Origin: Zygaena filipendulae
Taxonomy: Eukaryota > Arthropoda > Insecta > Lepidoptera > Zygaenidae
Direction of reading: 5' to 3'
NCBI GenBank assembly: GCA_907165275.2
Contig: OU015660.1
Coordinates: 6,946,501-7,010,500 of the forward strand
Length of the DNA stretch: 64,000 bases
Shown: piece by piece, positions 35,181-46,687 of the stretch
How the letters are laid out: every line of letters begins with the position of its first letter
Numbering within the stretch: position 1 is the first letter of the stretch
Notes under the pieces: model-generated
Told to the model about the DNA's origin: nothing
The model's database searches: none
The model's input: the letters and a program-made list of their open reading frames with translations, nothing else
Translations under genes and position numbers: made by a program

Positions 35181-35664
35181 ACTAAGAAATCAAGAAAGCA
35201 AATGGTTCAGGATAAAGGGTTTATTATTATTATAATTTATTACAACTTTGCAAAACATAGTACGAAATTCTCTACCAGTTAACATTTGTTATGTACCTAC
35301 AGAAAGAGTTCAGCCGGCAAAAGAGTTCAGTGCCTTTAAGATAAAAAGTATTTAGGCCAAATAGAGTTGCTTTCTACACACTATCGAATGGAATGGAGTA
35401 GCAAAATGTCCCTTTGCTACTGCAAAGGAAAACTTATAAAAGTTTTCCACAAAACTAGTGATTTTAATGTTAACGATTTCTTTTTCGCAAAGGGTAAGAC
35501 AAAAAGGAATAGTTGGAAGGGTTACGATAGCAAAGCTTTTTATGTATTTATTCCCTTGACACTTATATTCAAAGGTTTTGTAATATATTTTTTTATTTTA
35601 CATTATAACACGAGTACGAATAAGTTAGGTTATATTAAAAAGGATATTTTTTGACCTTTTGAAT

Positions 35665-35940
35665 ATCGGGTTGTCGCAATAGGTCACCATGCCTCCCGGC
35701 TAATAAAGAAGGTCCGGGTTCGATTCCTGGTGAGGGTGAAATTTTTGTAATGAACACAAGATTCTACTTTCCAGTTTGGGGATGTTTATATTTGCATATT
35801 ATAATATGTATGTAATATAGTTACTTTTTATTATAGTTATTTATTATATACCACGTTTGGTTTCCACGACACAAGCTTATAGTTTAATGTGGGATCAAGT
35901 TGATCTGTGTTTGGTGAAGTGGATTATTATTATATACTTA
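35665..35940 (+). mobile_element. tRNA-derived SINE
   Basis: A tRNA-like head has an A-box-like GTCGCAATAGGTCACCATG and a perfect B box in GGGTTCGATTCC. A body and tail with TTTCCACGACACAAGCTTAT and GTGGGATCAAGTTGATCTG follow, then an AT-rich (ATT)n end. A second B box (GAGGTTCGATTCCCGG) at about 35967 starts another partial copy. Confidence 0.65.
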
Positions 35941-36309
35941 TTATTATTTCTCTCTGCAAGTTTAGAGGTTCGATTCCCGGTGATCGTACACTTAGTCTGA
36001 CGGACAGAGGGATCCATTTCGGAGTCTAAGGATAAGTAACATAATAAGTATGATATTATGTTACTTATTAGTAGAAAAATATATATTTAACTTTGAATTC
36101 ATCTAAACAATGACCGAAAACGAAGGAACACATCCCTTTGGTCAAAGTACCTACGCAACATACCCACAACACTATACGATGACTATAATATTGTATAGTT
36201 CAAATCCGTTTTCGGGTTAGATGAACAGTGAAAGTAACATGAGTGATAATGGAAAAAGTACGGTCGTTTCCGGTCCCTACCTATATTTCTACCGTAAACA
36301 CAAGAACAA

Positions 36310-36430
36310 TTCCAATGATAATAATAATATTTCCCATTATACAGATCTACTTGATCCTACACTAAGTCATTAGCTTGTATCGTGGTAAACATAGATGCGA
36401 TGTTTAACTATTTATTTAATTAATATTAAT
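36310..36430 (-). mobile_element. Reversed SINE tail fragment
   Basis: CAGATCTACTTGATCCTACA and CATTAGCTTGTATCGTGGTA are the inverse of the tail of the SINE at 35665-35940, with some divergence. The pair forms an inverted arrangement about 0.5 kb apart. Confidence 0.5.
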
Positions 36431-36774
36431 TATTATTAATTATTAATGTTATATACCTAAGTTGTACTACGTATACGTGCATTATATAGGATGTTACAGG
36501 AAGGTGTAGTCGTATTTGAAGATCGTGTTCTGGTAATCAATTATGATTTAACACTGATAATAATAATTTGACACTGATAACGGAACCGGTAGGACATAAA
36601 CCACCCTAAATTTTTGCACTGTTTACTTATATTTAACGTGTCTCTGTAATAATTTGCATCAAATGATCTCGAACTCGTCACCTATAAACAGTTCACGATC
36701 TCTCTAGTTACGCGATATAATGTTTGTTTAGAAAGCAATCAATAAAAATCTATACGTCATATAAAATGCTTTGT

Positions 36775-36996
36775 CCTAAATGACTGATGGATCAACGCAC
36801 AGCCTAAACAGCTGATTGTAGAGACCTGAAACTTGGAGGGTGTGTTCTTTGTACGACGTAGGTATTCGATAAGAAAAGATTTTTGAAAACTCAACCCCTA
36901 AAGGGATGAAAAGGGGTTGCACAATGCACAGTTTGTATGGAATAATTCCACAGGAACTTCGAAATTATCGCGGGTGAAACCGCGCGAGACAGCTAG
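36775..36996 (+). mobile_element. Helitron-like element, divergent subfamily
   Basis: It has AGAGACCTGAAACTTGGAGG and AAAGGGATGAAAAGGGGTTG, then the standard ATTATCGCGGGTGAAACCGC end finishing CTAG|T. A further truncated end (GAAACTCACGTGAGTGAAAC) follows at 37135-37165. Confidence 0.6.
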
Positions 36997-37312
36997 TATC
37001 TTTATATAAACATGAATCGCTATTTCCCTTGTTCACGGCATCACGCGTAAACAGCTGGACCAATTTCGCTAATTTTTTGTTTGTTGTGTTTGTTAATATA
37101 ATTAGAGGAAGAATAAAACAAGTTTGGAGTTCCAGTGGAAACTCCGAAACTCACGTGAGTGAAACGGCTAGTTTTATTAAAAAAATAAAAAAGAGAAGTT
37201 CATTACAAAACTTTGTACCTAGTATTTTTTTTAAAACCAATGTCAAACTGTCGTATGCGATTACCAGGACACGCAATCTTCTAATATGGTTACAACTTTA
37301 TTTATCACCATG

Positions 37313-38002
37313 TACAGTGAAACTTGGTTAAGTGGGACCTGGATAAGTGAGAAACCTCCATAACTGGAACTCATGCTGAGGTCCCAACACTTTGGCACTG
37401 AATTACCTCTGTTAGTGGGACGAGGTAAACCTCTATATCTGGGATTTGTTCTTTCGATTTATCATCATAGATAACATTGTTTGTTTACTCATTCTTATTC
37501 TACCCACAAATTCCACACGTAATTCCAAGTACGTAAGTAAATTTTGAGCTTCAATTACCTTCAGTTTTAGTTTCGCTTTACTATCATACAGATGTTTATT
37601 TGAAAAATGTCAAAACGAAAGCTACAATCGTTATCATTACGTGAAAAACTGAAGTTAATATCCGTTTATGAAAGTGGGAAGACACGCGAAGAAGTTTGTG
37701 CCGAATTTAATGTGCCAAAATCTACTCTTTGTAGAATAATTCAGAGTAAACATAAAATTGAATCACAATGTTCTGATGGACAAGGAAAACTAAAACGTGT
37801 ACGTTTATCAGAATATCCTGAACTTGAACAGTGTTTGCTAACATGGGTTAAGCAACTTCGTAACAAAAACGTAAACCCTCTGTAAATGAGACAGATATTT
37901 ATTTATACCTGTATATCTGAGACACTGGGTAAGTGGAATACCTCTATAAGTGAAACGACATTGCAGGTCCCTTGATGTCTCACTTAACCAGGTTTCACTG
38001 TA
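37313..38002 (+). mobile_element. Internally deleted Tigger/pogo element
   Basis: The terminal inverted repeats TACAGTGAAACTTGGTTAAG and its mirror (ending AACCAGGTTTCACTGTA) are typical of Tigger elements, which insert at TA. Full elements are near 2.5 kb. Here 690 bp remain, holding only the first part of the transposase. Sub-terminal copies of the AAGTGxGAxACCTC motif repeat on each side. Confidence 0.85.
37607..37885 (+). CDS. Truncated Tigger transposase: CENP-B-type N-terminal DNA-binding domain
   Basis: The 92-codon ORF starts MSKRKLQSLSLREKLKLISV and has a helix-turn-helix ending VPKSTLCRIIQSK. This is the psq-like/CENP-B N domain that recognises Tigger ends. The second DNA-binding helix bundle begins (LSEYPELEQCLLTWV) and the ORF then ends at NKNVNPL, where the deletion joins the 3' end. 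The DDE catalytic domain is wholly absent. The frame is intact with no stops, so if expressed it could only bind DNA, possibly competing with full transposase. Transcription is not shown by the sequence. Confidence 0.8.
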   Translation: MSKRKLQSLSLREKLKLISVYESGKTREEVCAEFNVPKSTLCRIIQSKHKIESQCSDGQGKLKRVRLSEYPELEQCLLTWVKQLRNKNVNPL

Positions 38003-38555
38003 GGTATATTCCTAAATAGCATTCGTAATCCAGCATACAACAACATACAAAGAGAGAACTCTTGATTACGGAGTGACATGATGACCAGTCCAGTATAGTC
38101 ACAATATACATATTATTAGCCTCATTTATTTACGTATAAGAACAATAAAAAGTTCTTGGAGAAATTGTGAGGGTAGAACCGGCGGTGCTCAAGCTGTCTC
38201 TAGATGCATGTCCAAAATAACCGACTTCCAAAAAGAAGGAGGTTCTATGTTAGATTGTATGTATGTTTTTTTTTTATGTATGTTCACTAGGGTGGTCCTT
38301 ATTCCTAAGAAAAAAAAAATTCTTTAATTTCGCGGGGCACCACGTAATTTGATTATATACCATAAGAAATTATTTCAGTTTTTATTTTTTATTTTTTAAA
38401 TGACATGTAGAGGTCGCTACCAAGGTTTGAATTTTCAATAAAAACCTGTATTTGTTAGATTCTGTTATTTTTATAGCCAGGACATAAAAAATATTACAAA
38501 ATTATTGTTGTTGTTATGAATTAAGATATTATGTAGATATTTAAATCATTTATTT

Positions 38556-39000
38556 TTAAGATACAAGGGTTGATTTGTTAGTACTAGGGTACGTTTTCCT
38601 ATACTCTTTTACCAACAAAAGCAAATATTGCTTTTGTTCTTCATTATTTGTAATTAATTTATTATATTCTACCATTAAAGCAACACCGCGCTCAGCTATC
38701 TCATTCACTACTTGCAAAGAATGAAAAGTATTTTTGGCAGCTATTATAATCAGTGTTTTCGTTTCAAGTTTCCACGTCTTTTTTCCACAAATTTGATGAG
38801 ATACCTAGGATCTGGAAGAATCTTAAGGAATTACTATTCACAAAGTTTTCTATATTGTTTTCGTGGATATGTGTGATATCAAAGTTTATTCATTTAAAGC
38901 TATCTTATGTGCCTTCAATTTTCAGTACTTCTACCATTTTCTTCTTCTCTTGGATTGAAAGTTCGTCATAGAAAAATACAAGCGAAATACCTCTTCTGAC
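38556..39000 (-). pseudogene. C-terminal remnant of a DNA-transposon-type protein
   Basis: The minus strand reads LQVVNEIAERGVALMVEYNK, then EEQKQYLLLLVKEYRK to a stop at 38556. Upstream, pieces such as LFFYDELSIQEKKKM and LRFFQILGIS occur in broken frames. I recognise this VVNDxAERGV...EEQKQYLLQ pattern from repeated, transposon-associated proteins in moth genomes but cannot name the superfamily. GGGTGGTCCTTATT at 38290 may be its terminal sequence. Confidence 0.5.
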
Positions 39001-39313
39001 AAATACCACAAATTATTTATAATCTTTTACAGTGCAACAGTAGCTATATTTTTGTTAAAGCTTTCAAAGGCTTTAAGGTCTTTCAATATAATTATAAGTC
39101 GTTTCTTGGTGCTGACCAACCAGTAGAGGCTTGAATTCAGTATTTAACATAAATCATGTAATTTTTCTTCCTTTAATGCTTCTGAACGTTTTTTCTTGTT
39201 TATTTAATATTTTTTAAGATTCTTCCGTTCTTTAATTTTTTTTCATTTTTACTGATGACATGTTTTTTTAATTGAATTGTTATACTAGCTTTTTCCCACA
39301 TAACTCCGCAAGC

Positions 39314-39365
39314 TTCACGTATGCTTTTCTTCATCTAGGTATAGATGAAGAAAAGCATACGTGAA
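39314..39365. repeat. Perfect 24-bp-arm hairpin
   Basis: TTCACGTATGCTTTTCTTCA... pairs perfectly over 24 bp with ...TGAAGAAAAGCATACGTGAA across a 4-base loop. Isolated; no matching copy seen in the window. Confidence 0.75.
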
Positions 39366-39572
39366 AAAAACGCAAAACTTCACCGATGGATGGCAACGTT
39401 GATTGGCTTAATTCGTATAATAATTGACCGATAAGCCAAACCTTACTTTGATTTCTATTAGCTTTACTGAGTCCGCTACTTGTGGACGCCATTGCAAGTG
39501 GAAACATATTATTATGACCACAAATAAAACACGTGCGCTCTCGTTAATGACTTAAGAACCCCTTATTCAGAA

Positions 39573-39813
39573 GCCCTTATTCACTATGACCAGCAACATT
39601 CCTTGCCCGTAACGCGCGTCCCAAAAACGCAATCTTAAACGTTCCAGGTGCCCAAATATTAGAGAGATGAGATGTTGTAGATGAGAGATGAGTTAATGAG
39701 ATGTTAAATGCCAATTAACATTAATTTATTAAACTGGTCTGATTGCGGCAGTTTTGTTTTAAAAATCTATACTTAACTAAGTAATCGTTAAAGTCGACTC
39801 TGAGTGCGGCGGT
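39573..39813. mobile_element. Chimera of two truncated MITEs
   Basis: 39573-39656 is the left end of the GCCCTTATTCACTATGACC family, including AAAACGCAATCTTAAACGTT. It runs, through a (GAGAT)-rich joint at 39660-39697, into the right half of the CCGCACTCAGAG hairpin MITE (39700-39813, ending GAGTGCGGCGGTAA). Each has lost its partner arm. Confidence 0.65.
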
Positions 39814-39976
39814 AAGTGTTCGATGTTTGTAACAAATAGTCTATTTAGCTAAAACTAATCTAAGACTAGGACTACCCGTTCGATGTTAGAACGAAAACCG
39901 TCAAAGACTTTTCCAGTGTCCCAAGAAATACCTACTTTAAAAATCTGTATTGTATAAAGCAAAAATGTTGTAATAT

Positions 39977-40452
39977 GGGACCATCCATAAAGTATGTCAC
40001 ACGTTAAGGTGGGGGCATAATGTCGTCGAAGTGTGACATCGTGTACCAAGGGGTGGGAGGGGTTCGAAGTTTTGTGACGTCAAATCAAAAAATGTCATAG
40101 GTACATCTTAGTATTAAAATGTCCAATTGGAACGAAAAACTTAAAAATATTTCCAACTCAAACTGTATAAGGTTCAAGGGTTATAAAAGGCATAATATTC
40201 AATTTTTTTGCTGGCGACCTTTGGTTTCAATTGTTTTGTCGGAATTGCTTTCTTATAGTTTAATAATTTCTAGATGTAAAATTGCAAAATTTGTTTGTTT
40301 GTTTGTATACTTTATTGAACATAAACAGAGTTTTTACAAATTTGTGATGCCATACTAGGCAGACGGGGTCTCACAAATATAGCCAACTGTGACAAGAACG
40401 GAGGAGGGGTAATAATCACGAAATTAGTGTGACATTCTCTATGGATGACCCC
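39977..40452. mobile_element. MITE with GGGACCATCCATAAAG ends
   Basis: GGGACCATCCATAAAGTATG...GTGTGAC is mirrored by GTGTGACATTCTCTATGGATG-ACCCC. This is the widespread insect terminal motif of short elements seen around 'GACCATCCATAA'. The interior includes GGGGTGGGAGGGG and no credible ORF. Confidence 0.65.
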
Positions 40453-40799
40453 TAAACAAAATGTAGAGATCAAAAAATCATGTCAATAGATGTGATTCTA
40501 AACAATAATTTGTGAATATTTTTCTATAAAGTAAACTTTACTTTAAAGATATTAAAAAGACAATGGGGGGTTTATCTCTGTCGCCCTACGTGGACTAAAA
40601 GTTGTCAAAAACGTACATTTTCCTTTTCTTTATGTTACCGCCGCTGTCGTATCTTTACTTAATTTTACGCGCATTAAGTTTCCATATGCCACTAAACGAC
40701 TTTGGGTTCAGCGTTTCATTTCTTTTCTCTTTTCTTCGCGGCGTTTCCACAAAGAAGTCGACATTTAACTTTAATATAACTAGCCTTTCTTTCTAAGAA

Positions 40800-42400
40800 T
40801 CTTTCCATTAAATAAATGAAATTTTATCAAAGAAAATCGTGGCTAATAACTATAAAACGGCAATAGTCACGTTTGGGATCCCCAAGCTCTATTGAAATGT
40901 TGGGAATTTAATACAAATATAGTCTCTGTACATAAAACATAATATGCAGATTGAAAAGGAGGAGTTTCTCGATGCGACGCGTGCTTGATATTGAAGTAAA
41001 ATTTCTATGGTTTAAGTACTTAATTGATACCGTTACACGTTTCGTCAAAATATGTAAGCTCTTCTTAAATTGTCATTAAGTCATTGTTGACCAATCGTGT
41101 CTTGAACCAGTGTTTCTACAACGACGTCTAACTAAATAATATGTAGTAAAATACTGGTTCTAATCATGATATTTTAAGATTTCTTTTTTCAATTTTTTTA
41201 AAAGCTTCACTTGCGCGTTTATACGCCCACTGATATAATTCATTCGATCAATCTTTTAGTTTCAGGAAATAATGTATGCCATCGAATCATACTATCATGC
41301 TCAAAATCAGGTATTCCTACTGCTTTTATGTATCAATAATTAAATAATAATTCTGATGTTCACTGCGGCGGATAGTTTGCAGTCAGTCAACCATCGATTT
41401 TTAGGAACAGTGTGAAATCGATCTTCCGCATTATACAATTTTTCAATTCATATTTTTTAACAGGATTTCACAAATATAGATTTTGTGTATAGATTATAAC
41501 ACACAGAGTATTATATTAACCTGCGCCGAAAATAGGTATGTAGTAACTCCCAACAGATACCCTTGACACATTGGGCTAATGTTGGTACGTATTACCAGCA
41601 AAGGTTTAATGTACATAGGTATCAAAAACTAAATAAACAAACACAAAGTAAATGGACCGCTTATAATTTGGTCTAACAATAACACATACCAGCACTAAAT
41701 AATAATTAATTACTTTGAGGAAATTTATTTGTAAATCTGGGACTACACTTTAATCAACCGATTTGCGGGCAAAAATAAAGAATATTCGATATTATACTAT
41801 AGGTAATTAGTTTTAATACAAAGAAAAACCATGCAATTATAATTATTAAACCATTAGCATGATATTTAAATTTCTAAGTCAAACGGTAAAAATATTTCTA
41901 AATTGTACGACACAGACGAATTTGTGATTTAAATTTTCCATTCAAATATTCAATTCCGCCCGTCGTGTCGTCGTTCGTGTCGATCTTTATTCCGCTAAAG
42001 TACACACACAATATGTACGTTATTTTTTCGCCACAAATGTATAGGACGACTACAAGCATAAAGGAATCTGAGAAGATAATTGATTACGTACTTACTTTCG
42101 TTAAAATGCCCTTCACTGGACCTTTAAGCAACAATGACCTTTCGAGGGATGTATGGGTATACAAGTTTCATATCATTAGACTTGATCAATCAGATGATGG
42201 ATCATGTCTTACACGATAATCCTAATAAAGCGTAGTTACAAGATGAGTATTTGGAACTGATATTGGATTAGACAGTAAAAAGGAAACGCATTGTTAAAAT
42301 TCCCTGTAGCTTTGGAGTGAATTTTAATGTAAAACTAATTTGACAAGCGTACGGTGCTATGGCTAATTTTGAACTGGAGGTCCGCCTCACTGCAGCATGG
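40800..42400. other. Intron 1 interior, no gene seen
   Basis: AT-rich intron DNA; no motif, RNA gene or complete repeat recognised. Confidence 0.4.
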
Positions 42401-42407
42401 TCCAAAC

Positions 42408-42855
42408 TCAGACCAAATAAAAACTAAAGACGGAACGCGTAGAACAAATAAGTGAAACCAAAAAAAAGACACCACGCCGTGCACGTACACAGAAACACGC
42501 AAACACAAGAAAAAGACACCTGCGGAGCTAGGATGCGCAACATGATATGTTTATCGAACGAAAGATAAAATTGTCGACACGACAAATATTTGTGGGCGTC
42601 CAAGCAAAAAAGTGCAGTAGTGGGGTATTGAGTTAAGACTAGATTCGGTTAAACATTTTTTACCACTGGTGGACAAAACTATATATTATGTCGACGAAAA
42701 TCGATAAAATGGCTCGATAAAATTTTATCATGTTGCGCATCCTAGCTCCGCATACCTGGGAATTGTTGTGGCGCTTTCCTAAACACCACATGCATACGCA
42801 ACCAGCTTCACTCCGTTGTTCTAGACGTTCCGTCTTTAGTTTTTATTTGGTCTGA
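42408..42855. mobile_element. MITE with TCAGACCAAATAAAAACTAA ends
   Basis: TCAGACCAAATAAAAACTAA..GACGGAAC pairs with GTTCCGTC..TTAGTTTTTATTTGGTCTGA. GGTCCAAAC / GGTCTAAACC lie just outside. CACCTGCGGAGCTAGGATGCGCAACATGAT and its inverse TCATGTTGCGCATCC.. form a second inverted pair inside. A left end of the TGTGGGCGTCC MITE is nested at about 42592. Confidence 0.7.
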
Positions 42856-43873
42856 GGGTCTAAACCTCAGAAATATGATTAGGTACTTCGTGGTGAAACC
42901 CCTTTGTGACTCACTTATGTGAATTATGAATTGATTTACCAACAATATTAGCGAAGACGTAATATACATATAATAGTTTAGTCGTTGTAACATTATCTCA
43001 AATCAAATGCAAATTAGGTATACATATTTTCATTCGATATTCTGCTCGAACGAATGCAAATCTAGAAAAAATACCGAGTATATAAAAAGTCATGCCTTTT
43101 TGATTCTAATGGTCTATAAAACTTTTCCCATGTTTGATAAAGTGCCTGACTGTGTAGAGGAAATAGATATCATTATTTTACTAAGATTTTAATAATTGAT
43201 GCGATTCAAAAGCTAAAGCTAAAAGCCTTATTAATTAATTGGTGGTTACTTTTATAAAAAATTGGCAGTTCAAGAAAAATATTGAAATTTGGTCAAGAAC
43301 ATGGAGCTTGGAAGATCCCCGCAAGATTTTTTTTTTATTAAGTAGATAAGTTATTGCCACATTTTAAAACAACAGTAACAAATACGGTGTGATACCGTTT
43401 TTATTTTCAATTTTAGTATGTCATTTAAAAAAAATCTAAGCATGTAATTTGTGTTACAGGAACTCTACACTCCACATACATGCTATAAATATATTTATAA
43501 AAGGACTGCTTGAAGATACTTTGCTAACGTTGAGGTGAGCACTTGTTCAAAATAACTTTACTCAGTGTGACAAACGGTCACCATATCCCTAGAGTGCTAG
43601 AAAAAGATTGTTTACATTTGTCGCTTGGCTCTTACGAAGTTATTCCGTCTTTCTATACGTTCCAGTGCAACTTAGGCACCAATTGTGATACGAAATGTAC
43701 TAAACAGCTGTTTGACTGTTTCAAATAATTTCAAGTACGTAGCTTCCCCGTTGTGATTTAGAAATCCTCATACGTAACTTCTTCCGCTTAGAGTTATTTA
43801 TTAACATTATTTACTGAATGAATGAAACCAAACCGCTGACTTTAGAAACTCAAAACTTCCTCTTCTATAGCAA

Positions 43874-44059
43874 AAGTTTGTGAGTTTGTGGGTTTGTGAG
43901 TTTGTGAGTTTGTGACGTTGTAGGGGTAATCTCTGGATCTACTGAACCGATTTTGAAAATTTTTCACTTATAGGGACCTACAGTGATCCAGACTTTTTAT
44001 CTTGATATTCCCGCGAGTACTCCGAAATTACCGCGAGTGAAGCCGTGGGGGTCAGCTAG
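43874..44059 (+). mobile_element. Lep1-like Helitron, GTTTGTGAG subfamily
   Basis: Four GTTTGTGAG-type units are followed by TCTCTGGATCTACTGAACCG, TTTTTCACTTATAGG, and ATTACCGCGAGTGAAGCCGT, with an end in CTAG|T. Confidence 0.75.
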
Positions 44060-45244
44060 TATAGTATATAGCTGTTAGCACTTAGCCTAACACTTAAACG
44101 TAAGAAACAGTTTTTGGAAATTCGACTCTTAAGAGGGGAAGTATAGAAAAGAGTTTGTGTGGATTTAGTTACAGTTAGTTTTGAGGCTAGAGTCATGGAA
44201 TTCAGTATTTGGACTAAAAACACGTTTTTCGCAGCTTTTGATAATTTAATCAAAGATGAAACCGTGAGATGTGGGTGGAACGACGAAGTCACAGTTTCAC
44301 TTGCGTTGATTTTGGAGTAATCCCGCGGGTAATCCGGAATAAAAAGTACAATATTATGTCCTGATCATAATAATATTATAATCGGTGGAATAGTAAAGGC
44401 GTCAAGAAGATAGTCACTTTCGCATTTTAATATTACCTACTTATAATACTAGTCTATAAGTAACTCTCTATGAAGTAACTCTCTTATCATCCGAGACAAC
44501 TTTTGTTATAGCAAAAACAAAATGTAGTTTATAATCGCTTTTATCCTTTTTAAGGTGATCTAGAAAGAGGTTTTCTACCTTTCTAGCTTAAGATTAGATT
44601 TTATTAAGGAGAGGTGTGTTCACGAATCACAAAAACTGTCAGCTATTGACCCGATAAAACGGATCTGACAACTGGTGTGAAACTTTCTCACAGTGCCGAT
44701 GCCGACTCATCTGATTAGGTTAAGAGTTAATTAAGCATCAGTCTGTAAACAGATTGACTTAACATCACTTCAACCTCATTACAAGTATTTCAGGGGTTTA
44801 TTTCGGCTTTGTTATTTCTCATTCAAATAATTACAAACTTATAATTATTATTATGTTAACCCTGTTTTGTGTTATTACGTATTTTTAGGTATTATTAAAT
44901 TGCAAGATTATTCAAATGGAAATTAAGATTATTCAAATGGAAATACATAAGGTAAACACAATAACCGATCAACTATTGTTAAGTAACTATGATTGGTTAC
45001 GCATAATATGTTTGCTGAGCCGAAAGGCCGATTCACTAAATTTTCATTAACAAAATTCTAACGGAAATCAAACTAACAAAGATAATAATAACTATGTTAC
45101 GTTTGAATGAAATTTAACCTGTAAATACAATTCTAATTGATATGAAACACTACTTATTGTTAGTGTAGGGTAAAACTAACACATGTTCTTGCCGCGTTGC
45201 CGCCTCCCGCGTGGTTCGATATCCAGTCCAAATATATTGGTATT

Positions 45245-45759
45245 ATATACACACCGGCAGAATTAGCGGAACATAAAAAGGCAGAGTATAGAAATAATAA
45301 CATATATTATGTATTAAAACAAATTATTATCAGGCATGAAGTAATAAACTAATATACATCTTTTAACATCGACTTTAAGAAGTTTTTAGTTAAATTTTAT
45401 TAAAAGTAATCAAAATAAAAAAAAATCTCTAGTTTGTGAGAACACAGACAATGTTGCAAATAAAAGTTGAATCACGAAGGGGAAACACACGTTATTAATC
45501 GTTCATTTATTTAGTGTTAAAATCACAGTAATCTTTAATTTGCAACATTATTTGTGTGCCCACAAATTAGAGAAAAAGTGTTTTTTTTTTATTATTATTT
45601 TAAATAAAATTTAATAATTTAATTACAAACTTTTAAAGTGTAAAAAGATGTATATTAATTTATTACTTCACGTCTAATTATTATTTGTTTTAATATATAC
45701 ACGTAATTATTTCTATACTCTGCCTTTTTATGTTCCGCTAATTCTGCCGGTGTGTATAT
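45245..45759. mobile_element. MITE with ATATACACACCGGCAGAATT ends
   Basis: The terminal 50 bp (ATATACACACCGGCAGAATT AGCGGAACATAAAAAGGCAG in two blocks) are repeated inverted at the right end, almost without change. Inner arms with TAATAAAC.AATATACATCTTTT and GTTTGTGAGAACACA / TTTGTGTGCCCACAAATTAGAG also mirror each other, so the full 515 bp is a large imperfect palindrome. No ORF. Confidence 0.8.
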
Positions 45760-46341
45760 TTGTACAAAATTACTCCCGGTGGCAGTACACATTTAATGTG
45801 TACAGACTGATTTGTAGAATGTAGAGTATATAACGTGTAAAACCAAATTAGACAGGCCTACATTTAGATTTTACATGTACATACATACAACAAAATTTCA
45901 TTTATAACGTTCTAACCTGCCATATTTGTATTACTCTAATTTGGGTTTTGGACATCAAAGATCTTCTTTGATGTAAGAATTATTATCCAAATTAGAGTCT
46001 GCCAAGTTTAAACGATAATGTTACGTTTTGCTAAGGTTATATGCTCCTTTCTAACTTAAAGTATCAACAGATTTTATTATACATATACGGCGAGAAAGTT
46101 AATTTCAAGAAGTTAACATTGCATAGGGTAATTAAACCTAATAATTATTTAATACTCTATTAAACCAACTGACGATAATGATAAGGTACTTCCACGAACA
46201 CCATGATTTTTTAAGTACGTAACTAAAGTTTTTAACTAATTGTAAAATCACCCCGAACTATATAAGTACCTAATATATAAAATAATATTATTCGTACAAA
46301 TGCAGAAGTAGCAATGAGATATATTGCATGTAGAATAATAT

Positions 46342-46673
46342 AATTGGGTATTCTCCAAGGTATGAATATCAAAATTCTAATTAGTCCGTCAGTTAGAAAA
46401 TAAAAAAATAATAGACACGTGTTTTTTGCTTTTTCAATTTAATGAAAATGAACATAGATAAAGCGCATTAAAGTTTAGGGTGGGGGGCTCGTGACGTCAA
46501 TATTCATTATAAGCGCCATACAAACCGCACAGAATTGTGACGTCACCCGAAATTTCAACTCAATGTATCTCTGTTATTTTTTGAGTACGTAAAAAAAGAA
46601 AAAATACGTGTCCAATATTTTTTACTAATCTACACGACGGACTAAAAAAAAATTTTTTGTCAAGTAGCCAATT
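46342..46673 (+). mobile_element. TGACGTCA-arm MITE, AATTGGG..TCAAGTAGCCAATT copy A
   Basis: It begins AATTGGGTATTCTCCAAGG and ends GTCAAGTAGCCAATT. CTCGTGACGTCAATATTC and TTGTGACGTCACCCG lie in the arms. It is about 95% identical by eye to 48249-48580, in the same orientation 1.9 kb away. Confidence 0.82.
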
Positions 46674-46687
46674 ATGTCCGACGACGT

